DNA of 64,000 nt from Ohtaekwangia sp035628875 (GTDB lineage Bacteria; Bacteroidota; Bacteroidia; Cytophagales; Cyclobacteriaceae). The stretch is taken from assembly GCA_035628875.1 (NCBI GenBank), contig DASPIZ010000021.1, forward strand, positions 1 to 64,000. The letters are read 5' to 3'. Shown piece after piece: positions 1 through 7,791 of this stretch. Both the position numbers and the translations under genes were made by a program. Every line of letters starts with the position of its first letter. The stretch's first letter is position 1. The notes beneath the pieces were generated by a model. That model saw only the letters and a list, made by a program, of their open reading frames with translations. It did not search any database and had not been told where the DNA came from.

Positions 1-720
1 CTCATTAAAGTTCGCTACAAGGTCACTGTAATAAAGTGCATCACCGGCCTGTGTCTTAATGGTACTGCCATGCGAGAATAGATAAGCGCGATTCGGCTGC
101 ATGATGAAGCCATTGAGCATGTTCGATTCATCGCCGAGATATTTTGTGTAGTACATGTCCACGCTTTGCACACGCATAAAGATGAGTGTGCCGCCGATGT
201 GCCCATGTACATGTTTATTTTTTCTGTCGTCGTCGTTTTTCTCTTGCGAGTTCAGCAACAGAATGTCAGGATAGTTTAAGGATTCATTGTCTTCGCTGAT
301 CACAAATTGTTCGATCAGATCGTATTCGTATTGTACAATGTTAAATACCGTGGAAACCGTGTTAATGATTTCCATACGTTGTGGTGTGAAATTCTTATCG
401 GTGCTAACGAGCTCCATCAGTTTGATCAATACAACCACCTTTTGTTTCTGGGTGAGTGTTTTATTGATCTTTTTACAGATCCCAAGAGTCTTTACCGAGT
501 CTTTAACCGAGGTGAGTCGTTTCTTGCCATCTTCCTCTTCCGCCTTGCCATAACCTGAAAACTGATCATACAAATCCAGGTATTCCTTGATGGTATCCTG
601 GTCGAGTTCAGTCTGGAAAAAATTAATAACATACTGACGTTCGCGTTCTGTTACGCCGCCATCCTGTTTGGTGATGATTGCAAAAAGTTGAGTAAGGGCT
701 TTGAGTATTTCTTCACTCAT
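1..720 (-). CDS. TerB-like N-terminal part of a large protein (partial, runs off the left edge)
   Basis: An open frame of 240 codons starts at ATG 718-720 on the minus strand and continues in frame through base 1, so only the N-terminus is present. The translation begins MSEEILKALTQLFAIITKQD and is an acidic, helical region of about 130 residues. It contains a stretch GICKKINKTLTQKQKVVVLIKL that recalls TerB-like helical domains fused to ABC-type ATPases in Cytophagales; no ATPase motif lies inside the window. No signal peptide or membrane segment is seen. It lies downstream of the SiaC-like gene (117-nt gap) in the same direction, so it may be the last part of the signalling operon. The reading frame is well supported; the family call is from memory of similar proteins and only moderately sure. 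Confidence 0.6.
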   Translation of the reverse strand, partial: MSEEILKALTQLFAIITKQDGGVTERERQYVINFFQTELDQDTIKEYLDLYDQFSGYGKAEEEDGKKRLTSVKDSVKTLGICKKINKTLTQKQKVVVLIKLMELVSTDKNFTPQRMEIINTVSTVFNIVQYEYDLIEQFVISEDNESLNYPDILLLNSQEKNDDDRKNKHVHGHIGGTLIFMRVQSVDMYYTKYLGDESNMLNGFIMQPNRAYLFSHGSTIKTQAGDALYYSDLVANFNE

Positions 721-836
721 AGGCTAGGGTGCATTATTATAAAGGTAAAAAAAAATATCGGTTACCCGTCACAGTTAAACTGGTGTAAAGCAGTCTAATC
801 ATGCTCAGTAACCGATAGTACAAATGCTTGTAAGAT

Positions 837-1199
837 CTAGTAAGTTCTGAACTCGAACGGTATTTCAACGAGTTCAGAAAACTCCTGACCTGCTTCCTCC
901 ATATCTTCATCATCTTCATGAAAATACCACACGATCTTCATTCCCTTAATGTCTTCCAGTGCGGAGAGTACGTCAAGGATTAATTTAGACGAAGCGGTAT
1001 TGAAGTATTCAAGTTTAAAAACGAATTCAGTAGTAGGATTGGAATTACTTCCATACTGATTGATCCACTCCAATACGGGGCGGTAAAATTCAGCGGAATC
1101 TTCCGGCAGGGAACGGCCCGAAATCTCGAATATACCGTTCTTCCTGTCTAGTATTATTTTCGGGGTGTCTTCGGTTCCTTCCAGGTTTAATATTTCCAT
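837..1199 (-). CDS. SiaC-family regulatory phosphoprotein (DUF1987)
   Basis: A 120-residue cytoplasmic protein with the compact fold of the SiaC/DUF1987 family. The region FKLEYFNTASSKLILDVLSA (about residues 62-81) matches the family's conserved helix, which carries the Ser/Thr that is phosphorylated. In Pseudomonas the SiaC protein is phosphorylated by the SiaB kinase and dephosphorylated by the SiaA PP2C phosphatase, and its unphosphorylated form binds a partner. The gene sits immediately downstream of a SiaB-like kinase and a SpoIIE/PP2C phosphatase, so all three switch components are adjacent. No diguanylate cyclase (SiaD) is in the window, so the partner here is unknown. Family assignment is firm; the output is inference. 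Confidence 0.85.
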   Translation of the reverse strand: MEILNLEGTEDTPKIILDRKNGIFEISGRSLPEDSAEFYRPVLEWINQYGSNSNPTTEFVFKLEYFNTASSKLILDVLSALEDIKGMKIVWYFHEDDEDMEEAGQEFSELVEIPFEFRTY

Positions 1200-1232
1200 G
1201 GTTTTTATCTATTATTGTTCAACATCAAAGTT

Positions 1233-1781
1233 TTATTCTAAATCGCGCGCCACGTTTACCTTCAGACAGAAGAAGCAGTAATCCGAAGTTAATTCCGGAA
1301 ACGAAAATTCCAGCTTATCACCTGACTTACGGGCCATATCAACAAATCCTAAACCGGCCCCGCCTTTTTCGGAGATGGTAGAATTTTTAATGATCTCCTT
1401 GTAGAGTTCTTTTAAGCCATCTTTATCAAGCCCATTGATCTGATCGAGTTTGGTTTTAAGGCCCTCCAGATTTGACTTATGAACAGGATTACCTGACATA
1501 ATGGAATATCGATTTTTCTCTTTCCCGATAAGAAAGATAGCAGCGTGGCTTCGGATGGTACCATCGACAAGCTCATCACTGTGTTTGACTATATTTTGGA
1601 GCGCCTCGACCATTACATTAAACACCTTGCGTTTGATACTGGATTCTTCGCCGGAAGAATCAAGGTTTCGCTCGGCCATGGCTAGAATGGATTTGGTGCT
1701 CTCCTGGGTGAAGTCACCCTGATACACCAGAATCAGGTTCTGCGACATCATGGTGCGGTGCAGGTCATAAATAAAATTCAT
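1233..1781 (-). CDS. SiaB family protein kinase (DUF6272)
   Basis: A 182-residue protein. The N-terminal half has NVMVEALQNIVKHSDE (about residues 55-70), the N-box-like helix of GHKL/HATPase folds. The segment GGAGLGFVDMARKSGDKLEF (about 140-159) is the glycine-rich lid region seen in SiaB-type kinases. Such kinases phosphorylate the adjacent SiaC-like protein and counteract the PP2C phosphatase. The gene lies between the SpoIIE phosphatase (101-nt gap) and the SiaC gene (33-nt gap), all on the minus strand, which supports one transcription unit. The start is the ATG at 1779-1781. Confidence 0.85.
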   Translation of the reverse strand: MNFIYDLHRTMMSQNLILVYQGDFTQESTKSILAMAERNLDSSGEESSIKRKVFNVMVEALQNIVKHSDELVDGTIRSHAAIFLIGKEKNRYSIMSGNPVHKSNLEGLKTKLDQINGLDKDGLKELYKEIIKNSTISEKGGAGLGFVDMARKSGDKLEFSFPELTSDYCFFCLKVNVARDLE

Positions 1782-1882
1782 GCTCAGAAAGATTAGATTA
1801 TACGTTTGTCGTTCACTAAGATATAATTTTATTCAGATATCATCTCAAGGTTTAAACTGCCTTTCAAATTAATCCAAATCGT

Positions 1883-4800
1883 TTAAAATTTAATTCCGAT
1901 CAGCAACACATCATCAGTTTGCTTAGTCTGACCTCTCCAGCTTTCCCATTCCTCATCAAATACCTGCATGGCTTGGGTCATCGGTTGCTTGTGTACGCGA
2001 TCAACAATTTCGCGAACCCGTTTAGGACCAAACTTCCTTCCTTCGGGGCCACCGAACTGATCCGGGAACCCATCGGAGCTGAAATAGATTGAATCGCCTT
2101 TGGCCAACTTAACTTTCGTATTGGTAAAGTTAGTCTGGTTCTTAAAAATACCACCGCCAATTGGGAATTTATTTCCCTTTACCTCTTCCATTGTACCATT
2201 TTTCATGATATAGAGCGGTCTGTGTGCTCCGGCATATTCTACTTCACCTGATGTAATATTTATCTTACATAATGCGATATCCATACCGTCTTTTGTCGTC
2301 GCATCTTCGTCCTGGCGAAGCGTTGTTGTAACACCTTCGTCAAGTAGGTCAAGAATCTTACCTGGTTCCGTAACTTTCCGGCTTCGTACAATATCATTCA
2401 GGAGGAAGTACCCAATCAGCGAGAGTAAGGCACCCGGAACACCGTGTCCTGTGCAATCTACTGCGGCGATAAAGATATCATCCTTGATCTGCATAAACCA
2501 TGGAAAGTCACCAGATACCACATCACGTGGTTTATACAGGATAAACGAATCCGGTAATGCGCGATTGATCACCCTGTTGTTGGGTAATATCGCGGTTTGA
2601 ATTCGTTTGGCGTAGTTGATACTTTCCGTGATCTTTTTGTTTTTATTCTGGATCTCCAGTTCGATCAGCTTACGTTCCGTGATGTCATGAGATACAACGA
2701 GTACAGACTCCAGTTTATTGGATTCGTCGAACTCAGGGATCGCATTTACCTGCATCACACGTTTTCCCATTTCAGAAGGGAAATCCATTTCGGTTGATAC
2801 GGTTTTGCTGGAGGCGTTAACCTGTTCAACAATATTTAACCACCCTTCGAGAATGGAGAAATCTAATTCTGCTTCTTTCACCTTCCGGTTGAGGAAGTCT
2901 CCTGGTTTTCTTCCGGTATATTCTTCAATCACTGGGTTAATGTAGGAGATGGCTTCGCCTTCCAGACGTGTAATCAGATCAGGAGAGTTTTCAGAAAGTG
3001 CCTGCATCTTACTGCGCATGCGTTGTTCCAGTTCGGCCCTTCGCTTTTCTGTAATGTCGCGTGAGTTTACAATATAACCATGTATAGCCGGATTGGACAT
3101 ACAGTTTGTACCCATTGATTCAATCCAGATAAAACTTCCGTCTTTCGCGCGATACTCGTATTGAATGGTGATTTTTTCATCCGGTGATGCAATCATCTTC
3201 TGGAAGATATCTTTAAAGATTGCGCGATGGTCAGGGTGTACTTTATCGATGTCGCTCTTCCCAATCATTTCCTTTTGGCCATACCCCAGGATCGTTTCAA
3301 CCGACGGAGAAATGTAACGTACAGTTTCATCTTCTTCGTAGATAGTAATTACCTCCGATGCATTTTCAAGCAGCAACTGCATCCGTTTTTGTGTACGATT
3401 TACTTCTTCAACCTGCTCCTCCAGCAATTGGTTGGAACGTTTTAGTTCCTCCTGGGTAGCCTGCATTTCTTCCGCGTTCTGACGAAGTACTTCCTGTTTC
3501 TCCTTCAGTTCATTACTCATCTCCTGCGACTCTGCCAGTAACCTGCGGGTACGTTCGTTTACTTTAATGTTGAAAATTGTACGCGCCAGGATAAGGGACA
3601 ACTCCTTCACAAAATTAACCTGCGAGCGGTCGAATTTTTTAAACCCGGCAAATTCCAAAACACCATACACTTCTTCGTTGGTGATGAGCGGTACAATCAG
3701 AATAGCCTTAGGCTTTTTATCACCTAATATTCCCGATGTCAGACTTACATAGTCATCGGGGATCTCCGTGCGGAGAATGGTATCCTTTTCAGCGGCAGCC
3801 TGACCCACAAGACCTTCGGCAAATTTGAATTTCGCCTTCAGGTATTTTTTTCTGTTGTATGCAAAGCTGGCCCGCATTTCAATTACAGCAGGTTTATTTT
3901 CGTCGTTCACTACATAAAACGCTCCTTGTACTGCATCGATTTTTCCGAGAATGAATTTGATCACATCATCACCCAGCTGGTCGATGGAATCATGCATCCT
4001 GAGAATTTCACTGATCTCTGCTACACCACGAACGATCCAGTTGCGTTCTGTATCACGACGTTCATTTTCGATAAGGTTTTTTCGCATGTTAATGAGTGAC
4101 ATCCCCAGGATATCGTCATCGCTTGCGGGTCTGAATTCAGTATCATATTTACCCTCACCAATACGTTTTGCAAAATCAGCGTTGCTGCGAAGGGTTTGAA
4201 CCAGTTCATCGACCTTGCGTCCCATTTGTCCGAATTCATCATTGCTGCGATTTTCCGTAGCTTCAGGAAGAACACCTTGTGCTACGAGCCCAAGCGTATT
4301 GCGCATCGCAAAAAGCGGACGCGTTAATGAACGGGCAAATAACATGGCCAGGAGTACAGCAAGGGTTACGATACAAATGCCTGCATAGAAGAAAGTGTTT
4401 GTAATTTCTTCGGTATTACCAAACACTTCATCGATATCCATTTTAGCAATCAGTGCCAGATTCGCGCTATTGATAGGACGGGATATCTGAAGCACTTCAT
4501 GACCGGCGTAATCTTTTCCTTTCGCCTTTACCGCCTTACCCTCAAACACCGGGGCAAAAGCAGCTACAAATGGATCGTTTTCATTCAATAACCGAATAGC
4601 AGATGTAGTGTCGCTGCGCAGCGGACTTACAAGGGCAATTTTTCTCGTCATTGGATCCTTGCGTGCAATAACCACTTCACCCGTTTTACCCAAGCCATAA
4701 TAATTATGCAGGAGTCTATAAGGTGTTGTAAGATCAAGTTTAACGAGGATCAGCGTGGCAATACCGGCGGTGTCTATCACACTTCCGGCAACGTAGGTGA

Positions 4801-5398
4801 AGAATTTTTTGGTGTCTTTATCGCGCTTAATAGCTGAAAAATAAATTCCCTGGCGTGCCTTGTTGAAGGTCGAATTATCCGGATCTACAATGTTTCCTGT
4901 GATGTTCGGATCGGTGGATCCGATCACTGAACCTGTGGCGGTTGTAATCAATATATCGTCAACTTTTAAAATTTCTTTTTGCTGACTGAGATAATCTGCG
5001 AGGGGATCGCCGCTTTCTTCAACCGGCGCATCGTCGATCATCGGTGCATCGTCGATCATCGGTGCATCGTCCATCGTCGGTGCATCGTCCATCGTCGGTG
5101 CATCGCCCATCATCATATCTCCAAACATATCTCCACCACCAACATCACCACCGCTGCCATTCTGTTTGATTTGATTGGCTTGCTGCAATACCTGCACAGC
5201 CAGGGCCGCGCGTTCGAAATAGGTATTGAAGTAATTGGCATAATTATCTGCAATGACAGTTAAATTAGCCTGGTTCTTTTCCTGGAGCGATTTTAGGTGA
5301 TAATCGTAACTAAAAAAACCAATAGCGCTTACGGCTACCAATGAAATAGCCAGAATAAGGAAGGTTATCTTCGCACTGACGTTAATGTTCTTAATCAT
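1883..5398 (-). CDS. Membrane HAMP-GAF-PAS-PAS-SpoIIE phosphatase (SiaA-like)
   Basis: An 1171-residue sensor phosphatase. Visible order: membrane helix about 10-30; a periplasmic sensor region of about 300 residues with an acidic hexapeptide repeat (residues 98-123); a second helix (FFYAGICIVTLAVLLAMLFA, about 336-355); HAMP; GAF (about 470-620); a long coiled coil; two PAS domains (about 685-925); and a C-terminal SpoIIE/PP2C domain (about 970-1171). The PP2C metal-binding acids are present in VSGDF, AVDCTGHGVPGA, SSDGFPDQFGG and TDDVLLIG. Such enzymes dephosphorylate a small partner protein, here most likely the SiaC-like protein two genes downstream. It overlaps the preceding GAF gene by 4 nt (ATGA), so the two are translationally coupled. 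One oddity: VSGDFPWF has Pro where Tyr is usual. Confidence 0.9.
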   Translation of the reverse strand: MIKNINVSAKITFLILAISLVAVSAIGFFSYDYHLKSLQEKNQANLTVIADNYANYFNTYFERAALAVQVLQQANQIKQNGSGGDVGGGDMFGDMMMGDAPTMDDAPTMDDAPMIDDAPMIDDAPVEESGDPLADYLSQQKEILKVDDILITTATGSVIGSTDPNITGNIVDPDNSTFNKARQGIYFSAIKRDKDTKKFFTYVAGSVIDTAGIATLILVKLDLTTPYRLLHNYYGLGKTGEVVIARKDPMTRKIALVSPLRSDTTSAIRLLNENDPFVAAFAPVFEGKAVKAKGKDYAGHEVLQISRPINSANLALIAKMDIDEVFGNTEEITNTFFYAGICIVTLAVLLAMLFARSLTRPLFAMRNTLGLVAQGVLPEATENRSNDEFGQMGRKVDELVQTLRSNADFAKRIGEGKYDTEFRPASDDDILGMSLINMRKNLIENERRDTERNWIVRGVAEISEILRMHDSIDQLGDDVIKFILGKIDAVQGAFYVVNDENKPAVIEMRASFAYNRKKYLKAKFKFAEGLVGQAAAEKDTILRTEIPDDYVSLTSGILGDKKPKAILIVPLITNEEVYGVLEFAGFKKFDRSQVNFVKELSLILARTIFNIKVNERTRRLLAESQEMSNELKEKQEVLRQNAEEMQATQEELKRSNQLLEEQVEEVNRTQKRMQLLLENASEVITIYEEDETVRYISPSVETILGYGQKEMIGKSDIDKVHPDHRAIFKDIFQKMIASPDEKITIQYEYRAKDGSFIWIESMGTNCMSNPAIHGYIVNSRDITEKRRAELEQRMRSKMQALSENSPDLITRLEGEAISYINPVIEEYTGRKPGDFLNRKVKEAELDFSILEGWLNIVEQVNASSKTVSTEMDFPSEMGKRVMQVNAIPEFDESNKLESVLVVSHDITERKLIELEIQNKNKKITESINYAKRIQTAILPNNRVINRALPDSFILYKPRDVVSGDFPWFMQIKDDIFIAAVDCTGHGVPGALLSLIGYFLLNDIVRSRKVTEPGKILDLLDEGVTTTLRQDEDATTKDGMDIALCKINITSGEVEYAGAHRPLYIMKNGTMEEVKGNKFPIGGGIFKNQTNFTNTKVKLAKGDSIYFSSDGFPDQFGGPEGRKFGPKRVREIVDRVHKQPMTQAMQVFDEEWESWRGQTKQTDDVLLIGIKF
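5028..5105. repeat. 18-bp in-frame tandem repeat in the phosphatase sensor region
   Basis: Four near-perfect 18-bp units (5028-5045, 5046-5063, 5064-5081, 5082-5099) and a partial fifth encode repeated hexapeptides of the type DDAPTM/DDAPMI in the periplasmic region of the SpoIIE phosphatase. Units one and two are identical, as are units three and four, which suggests recent slippage or duplication. The repeat is acidic, proline-containing and probably unstructured. Confidence 0.9.
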
Positions 5399-6171
5399 AC
5401 CTGTTGTCCTCCTTTCGGTGATAATTTTTCACCAATCAAGTGCGCTGCTTCTTCAACAAATTTGCGCTGGTCTTCCGTGGTGTTGGTGAAGGATGCAATT
5501 TCAAGTACGCCACTAACCTGCTCTTTATTTTTGATTGGAATAAGAAGCATATAACTTGGCGATGAACTTCCCAACCCGGATAAAACAGTGATGTATCCAT
5601 CAGGAACATCATCAATATAAAGTGCCTGTCCGGTAGCAGCAACCTGACCTACAAGGCCCTCCCCAAATTCAAAACTGATTACATTGCTTTCACCCATATT
5701 CAAAGCATAACCACAATACAGGGTTGCCATACGTTTTTCCCCTGTTGTATCGGTCTTATAAAGCGCACCTTGGCCGGCTTCGAGTTGCTTGCATATAGAC
5801 TGTAAAGCATCCTGAAACGATTCTTTTTCATCAGGTTGTGTCAGCGCGGTTTTTACACCATCAAGGCTTATGGTAGTTCTTCCGGCTTGTTCCGCGGCTT
5901 CTTTCTCTGCTTGTGCTGTGTCAATGATCTTATCGCGAAAAACAAGCACTTCTTTTTTGTAACGCAGTGCCCAGATCAGGGATAACAATCCCAACAGGAA
6001 AGTACATCCTGTAACAAGGTAAACCGGAACAAACTCAGGCTGATAACCATCCGATAACTGAAGTCCGGTTGGTAAGGAATAAATGAAATACAGCGATGCA
6101 CCAATCCCGAGGATGAAAAGCACCGTCAGGAGTAAGTTCAGGCCGTATCGGTCGGTAAAAAGTCGTGTCAT
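5395..6171 (-). CDS. Two-helix membrane protein with cytoplasmic GAF domain
   Basis: A 258-residue protein with two N-terminal membrane helices (about 12-33 and 48-70), a short linker and one GAF domain (about 105-250). The GAF domain resembles those in the neighbouring phosphatase and in the 584-residue protein: all contain the phrase GEGLVGQ or a close variant, followed by LTSG/LSG-type loops, so the three are likely paralogous sensory modules. No kinase, phosphatase or methyl-acceptor region is visible. It overlaps CheB upstream by 4 nt and SpoIIE downstream by 4 nt, so the three are probably translated together. Its ligand is unknown. Confidence 0.8.
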   Translation of the reverse strand: MTRLFTDRYGLNLLLTVLFILGIGASLYFIYSLPTGLQLSDGYQPEFVPVYLVTGCTFLLGLLSLIWALRYKKEVLVFRDKIIDTAQAEKEAAEQAGRTTISLDGVKTALTQPDEKESFQDALQSICKQLEAGQGALYKTDTTGEKRMATLYCGYALNMGESNVISFEFGEGLVGQVAATGQALYIDDVPDGYITVLSGLGSSSPSYMLLIPIKNKEQVSGVLEIASFTNTTEDQRKFVEEAAHLIGEKLSPKGGQQV

Positions 6172-6761
6172 CTGTATTGTTTATCGAGTTCTTTTAAAAA
6201 CTGTACAATCTGATCAATTTTCATTACGTGGTCCATCGGACTGAGTGCCAGAGCTGCCTTTGGCATGGTATCGATCATGCATTCGGAAGGCTCCTGCACG
6301 ATGGTAACACCACCGCGATCGTGAATGTGTTTCATGCCCAGCGCGCCGTCGCGGTTTGCGCCGGAAAGCAGAATACCAATGAGTTTTTCCTTATACACAT
6401 AAGCTGAGGTGCTTAATGTAATATCAATGGCGGGTCTTGAATTATTGACCATCTCTTCAGTCGATAAAGAAAAATAATTTCCCAACTCCACAGACATGTG
6501 GTAGTTGGAAGGCGCGAGGTAAACGCTTCCTTTCTTAATGTTTTCCTTATCGTTAGGTTCGGTCACTTGCACTACACTTTTAATGGATAACGCTTCCACG
6601 AAACCGTTGCGCACATGTTTCAGTCTGTGGAGGCACATGATTATCGGTAGCGGAAATCCTTTTGGCAATTGAGACAAAATTTTAACCACTCCCTGGAAGC
6701 TGCCTGCAGACCCACCGATAACAACGGCTTTATAGCTGTTATTTAGGTTGTACTTACTCAT
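6168..6761 (-). CDS. cheB: CheB-type protein-glutamate methylesterase (no receiver domain)
   Basis: At 197 residues this is only the CheB methylesterase domain; the usual N-terminal receiver is absent. The catalytic triad of the family is recognisable: Ser18 in VVIGGSAGS, His45 in MCLHRLKH and Asp138 in SGANRDGALGM. The enzyme would remove methyl groups from, or deamidate, glutamates on a signalling coiled coil. It is paired with CheR 14 nt upstream and overlaps the GAF protein. No chemoreceptor with a canonical signalling tip and no CheA or CheW are in the window, so the substrate may be the coiled coil of the 584-residue protein. That is inference. Confidence 0.85.
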   Translation of the reverse strand: MSKYNLNNSYKAVVIGGSAGSFQGVVKILSQLPKGFPLPIIMCLHRLKHVRNGFVEALSIKSVVQVTEPNDKENIKKGSVYLAPSNYHMSVELGNYFSLSTEEMVNNSRPAIDITLSTSAYVYKEKLIGILLSGANRDGALGMKHIHDRGGVTIVQEPSECMIDTMPKAALALSPMDHVMKIDQIVQFLKELDKQYR

Positions 6762-6775
6762 TTGCGCAACTTCAC

Positions 6776-7597
6776 TTAATCTTTAATTTTCTTATATATC
6801 TTCTCCTCGTTGTTAACCACAATAAAGCGGTTAGCATAATCACACCAGATCAACGACTCTTTTGAGCCGATGGCCAGGTACCCATATTTAAACAAACTCT
6901 CATGAAACTTTTTAAGTACTTCGTTTTGTAAGGTTTGATTAAAATAGATCATTACATTCCGGCAAAGGACCATGTCAAATTTATTGAACACATCGCCCAG
7001 TACCAGATCATGTCTCCTGAAGGAGACGTTCATCAACAACTCTTTATCAAAAACAGCATTGCCATTTTCTTCGCGATAGTAATCCTTGAAATTTCCCGTG
7101 CCCTGAAAGCGTATGTAGTTCTTTTCATTGAGCTCCATATTTTTGATCGGGTACGTAGCCATTTTCGCTTTATCGAGAATATTAAGATCGAGGTCTGTTG
7201 CTATGATAGAAACATCGTGTAAAATTCCCATCTCCTTCAGCATGATCGCCATGGAAATCACTTCTTCTCCGGATGAGCAGCCTGCGTGCCATATTTTGAA
7301 TTGCTTATGGTTAAGCATGATGGAAGGAACGATTTCCTCCCGCATAATTCTCCAGAAACTTGGATCGCGGAACATCTCCGTTACGTTCACGGTGAGTTCA
7401 TCAAGAAATTCATTTACGAACGCCGGTGTATCGGTGAGTTTTTTGAGTAATGCTTCAACGCTGAGTTTTTTCAACTCCATAATGCGAAGTACACGTCTTT
7501 TAAAAGAAGACATGGCATAGTTACGGAAGTCGAAGTTGTACTTCTGGTAAATTAGTTCAGAAATCCGTTTTAGGTCGGCAATATCAATATCGAGCAT
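6776..7597 (-). CDS. cheR: CheR-type protein-glutamate methyltransferase
   Basis: A 273-residue SAM-dependent methyltransferase with the CheR N-terminal helical domain (about 1-75), which includes MSSFKRRVLRIMELKKL. The C-terminal catalytic domain has motif I HAGCSSGEEVISMAIML, a further SAM-pocket acid in IIATDLD, and the family signature VLCRNVMIYF. It methylates glutamates on chemoreceptor-like proteins using S-adenosylmethionine. It is directly followed by CheB (14 nt). About 200 bp without a gene separate it from the coiled-coil HAMP/GAF protein upstream, so that protein may be transcribed separately. Confidence 0.92.
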   Translation of the reverse strand: MLDIDIADLKRISELIYQKYNFDFRNYAMSSFKRRVLRIMELKKLSVEALLKKLTDTPAFVNEFLDELTVNVTEMFRDPSFWRIMREEIVPSIMLNHKQFKIWHAGCSSGEEVISMAIMLKEMGILHDVSIIATDLDLNILDKAKMATYPIKNMELNEKNYIRFQGTGNFKDYYREENGNAVFDKELLMNVSFRRHDLVLGDVFNKFDMVLCRNVMIYFNQTLQNEVLKKFHESLFKYGYLAIGSKESLIWCDYANRFIVVNNEEKIYKKIKD

Positions 7598-7791
7598 AAG
7601 AAACTCAAAATTAGTTTGTTCATCGGACTATGAGGTGAATTTGACGAATAAAACTTACATGCGTCTAAAAGACCTTTAAGCCCCATGATTTTTAAAAGTG
7701 AAAAAAACCAGTTCTACTAAATAGGTTAAAAAAATGGACTTAAAAAAAACAATTGCCGCCTATTCGCCGACATCCTTATCGTGCGTATGTT

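Noticed and set aside
287..558. Two overlapping plus-strand frames
   Set aside because: They lie opposite the partial TerB-like gene, whose minus frame is clearly coding.
4979..5263. 94-codon plus frame rich in His/Cys/Arg
   Set aside because: It is the complement of the 18-bp acidic repeat in the phosphatase gene; its composition is an artefact of the repeat.
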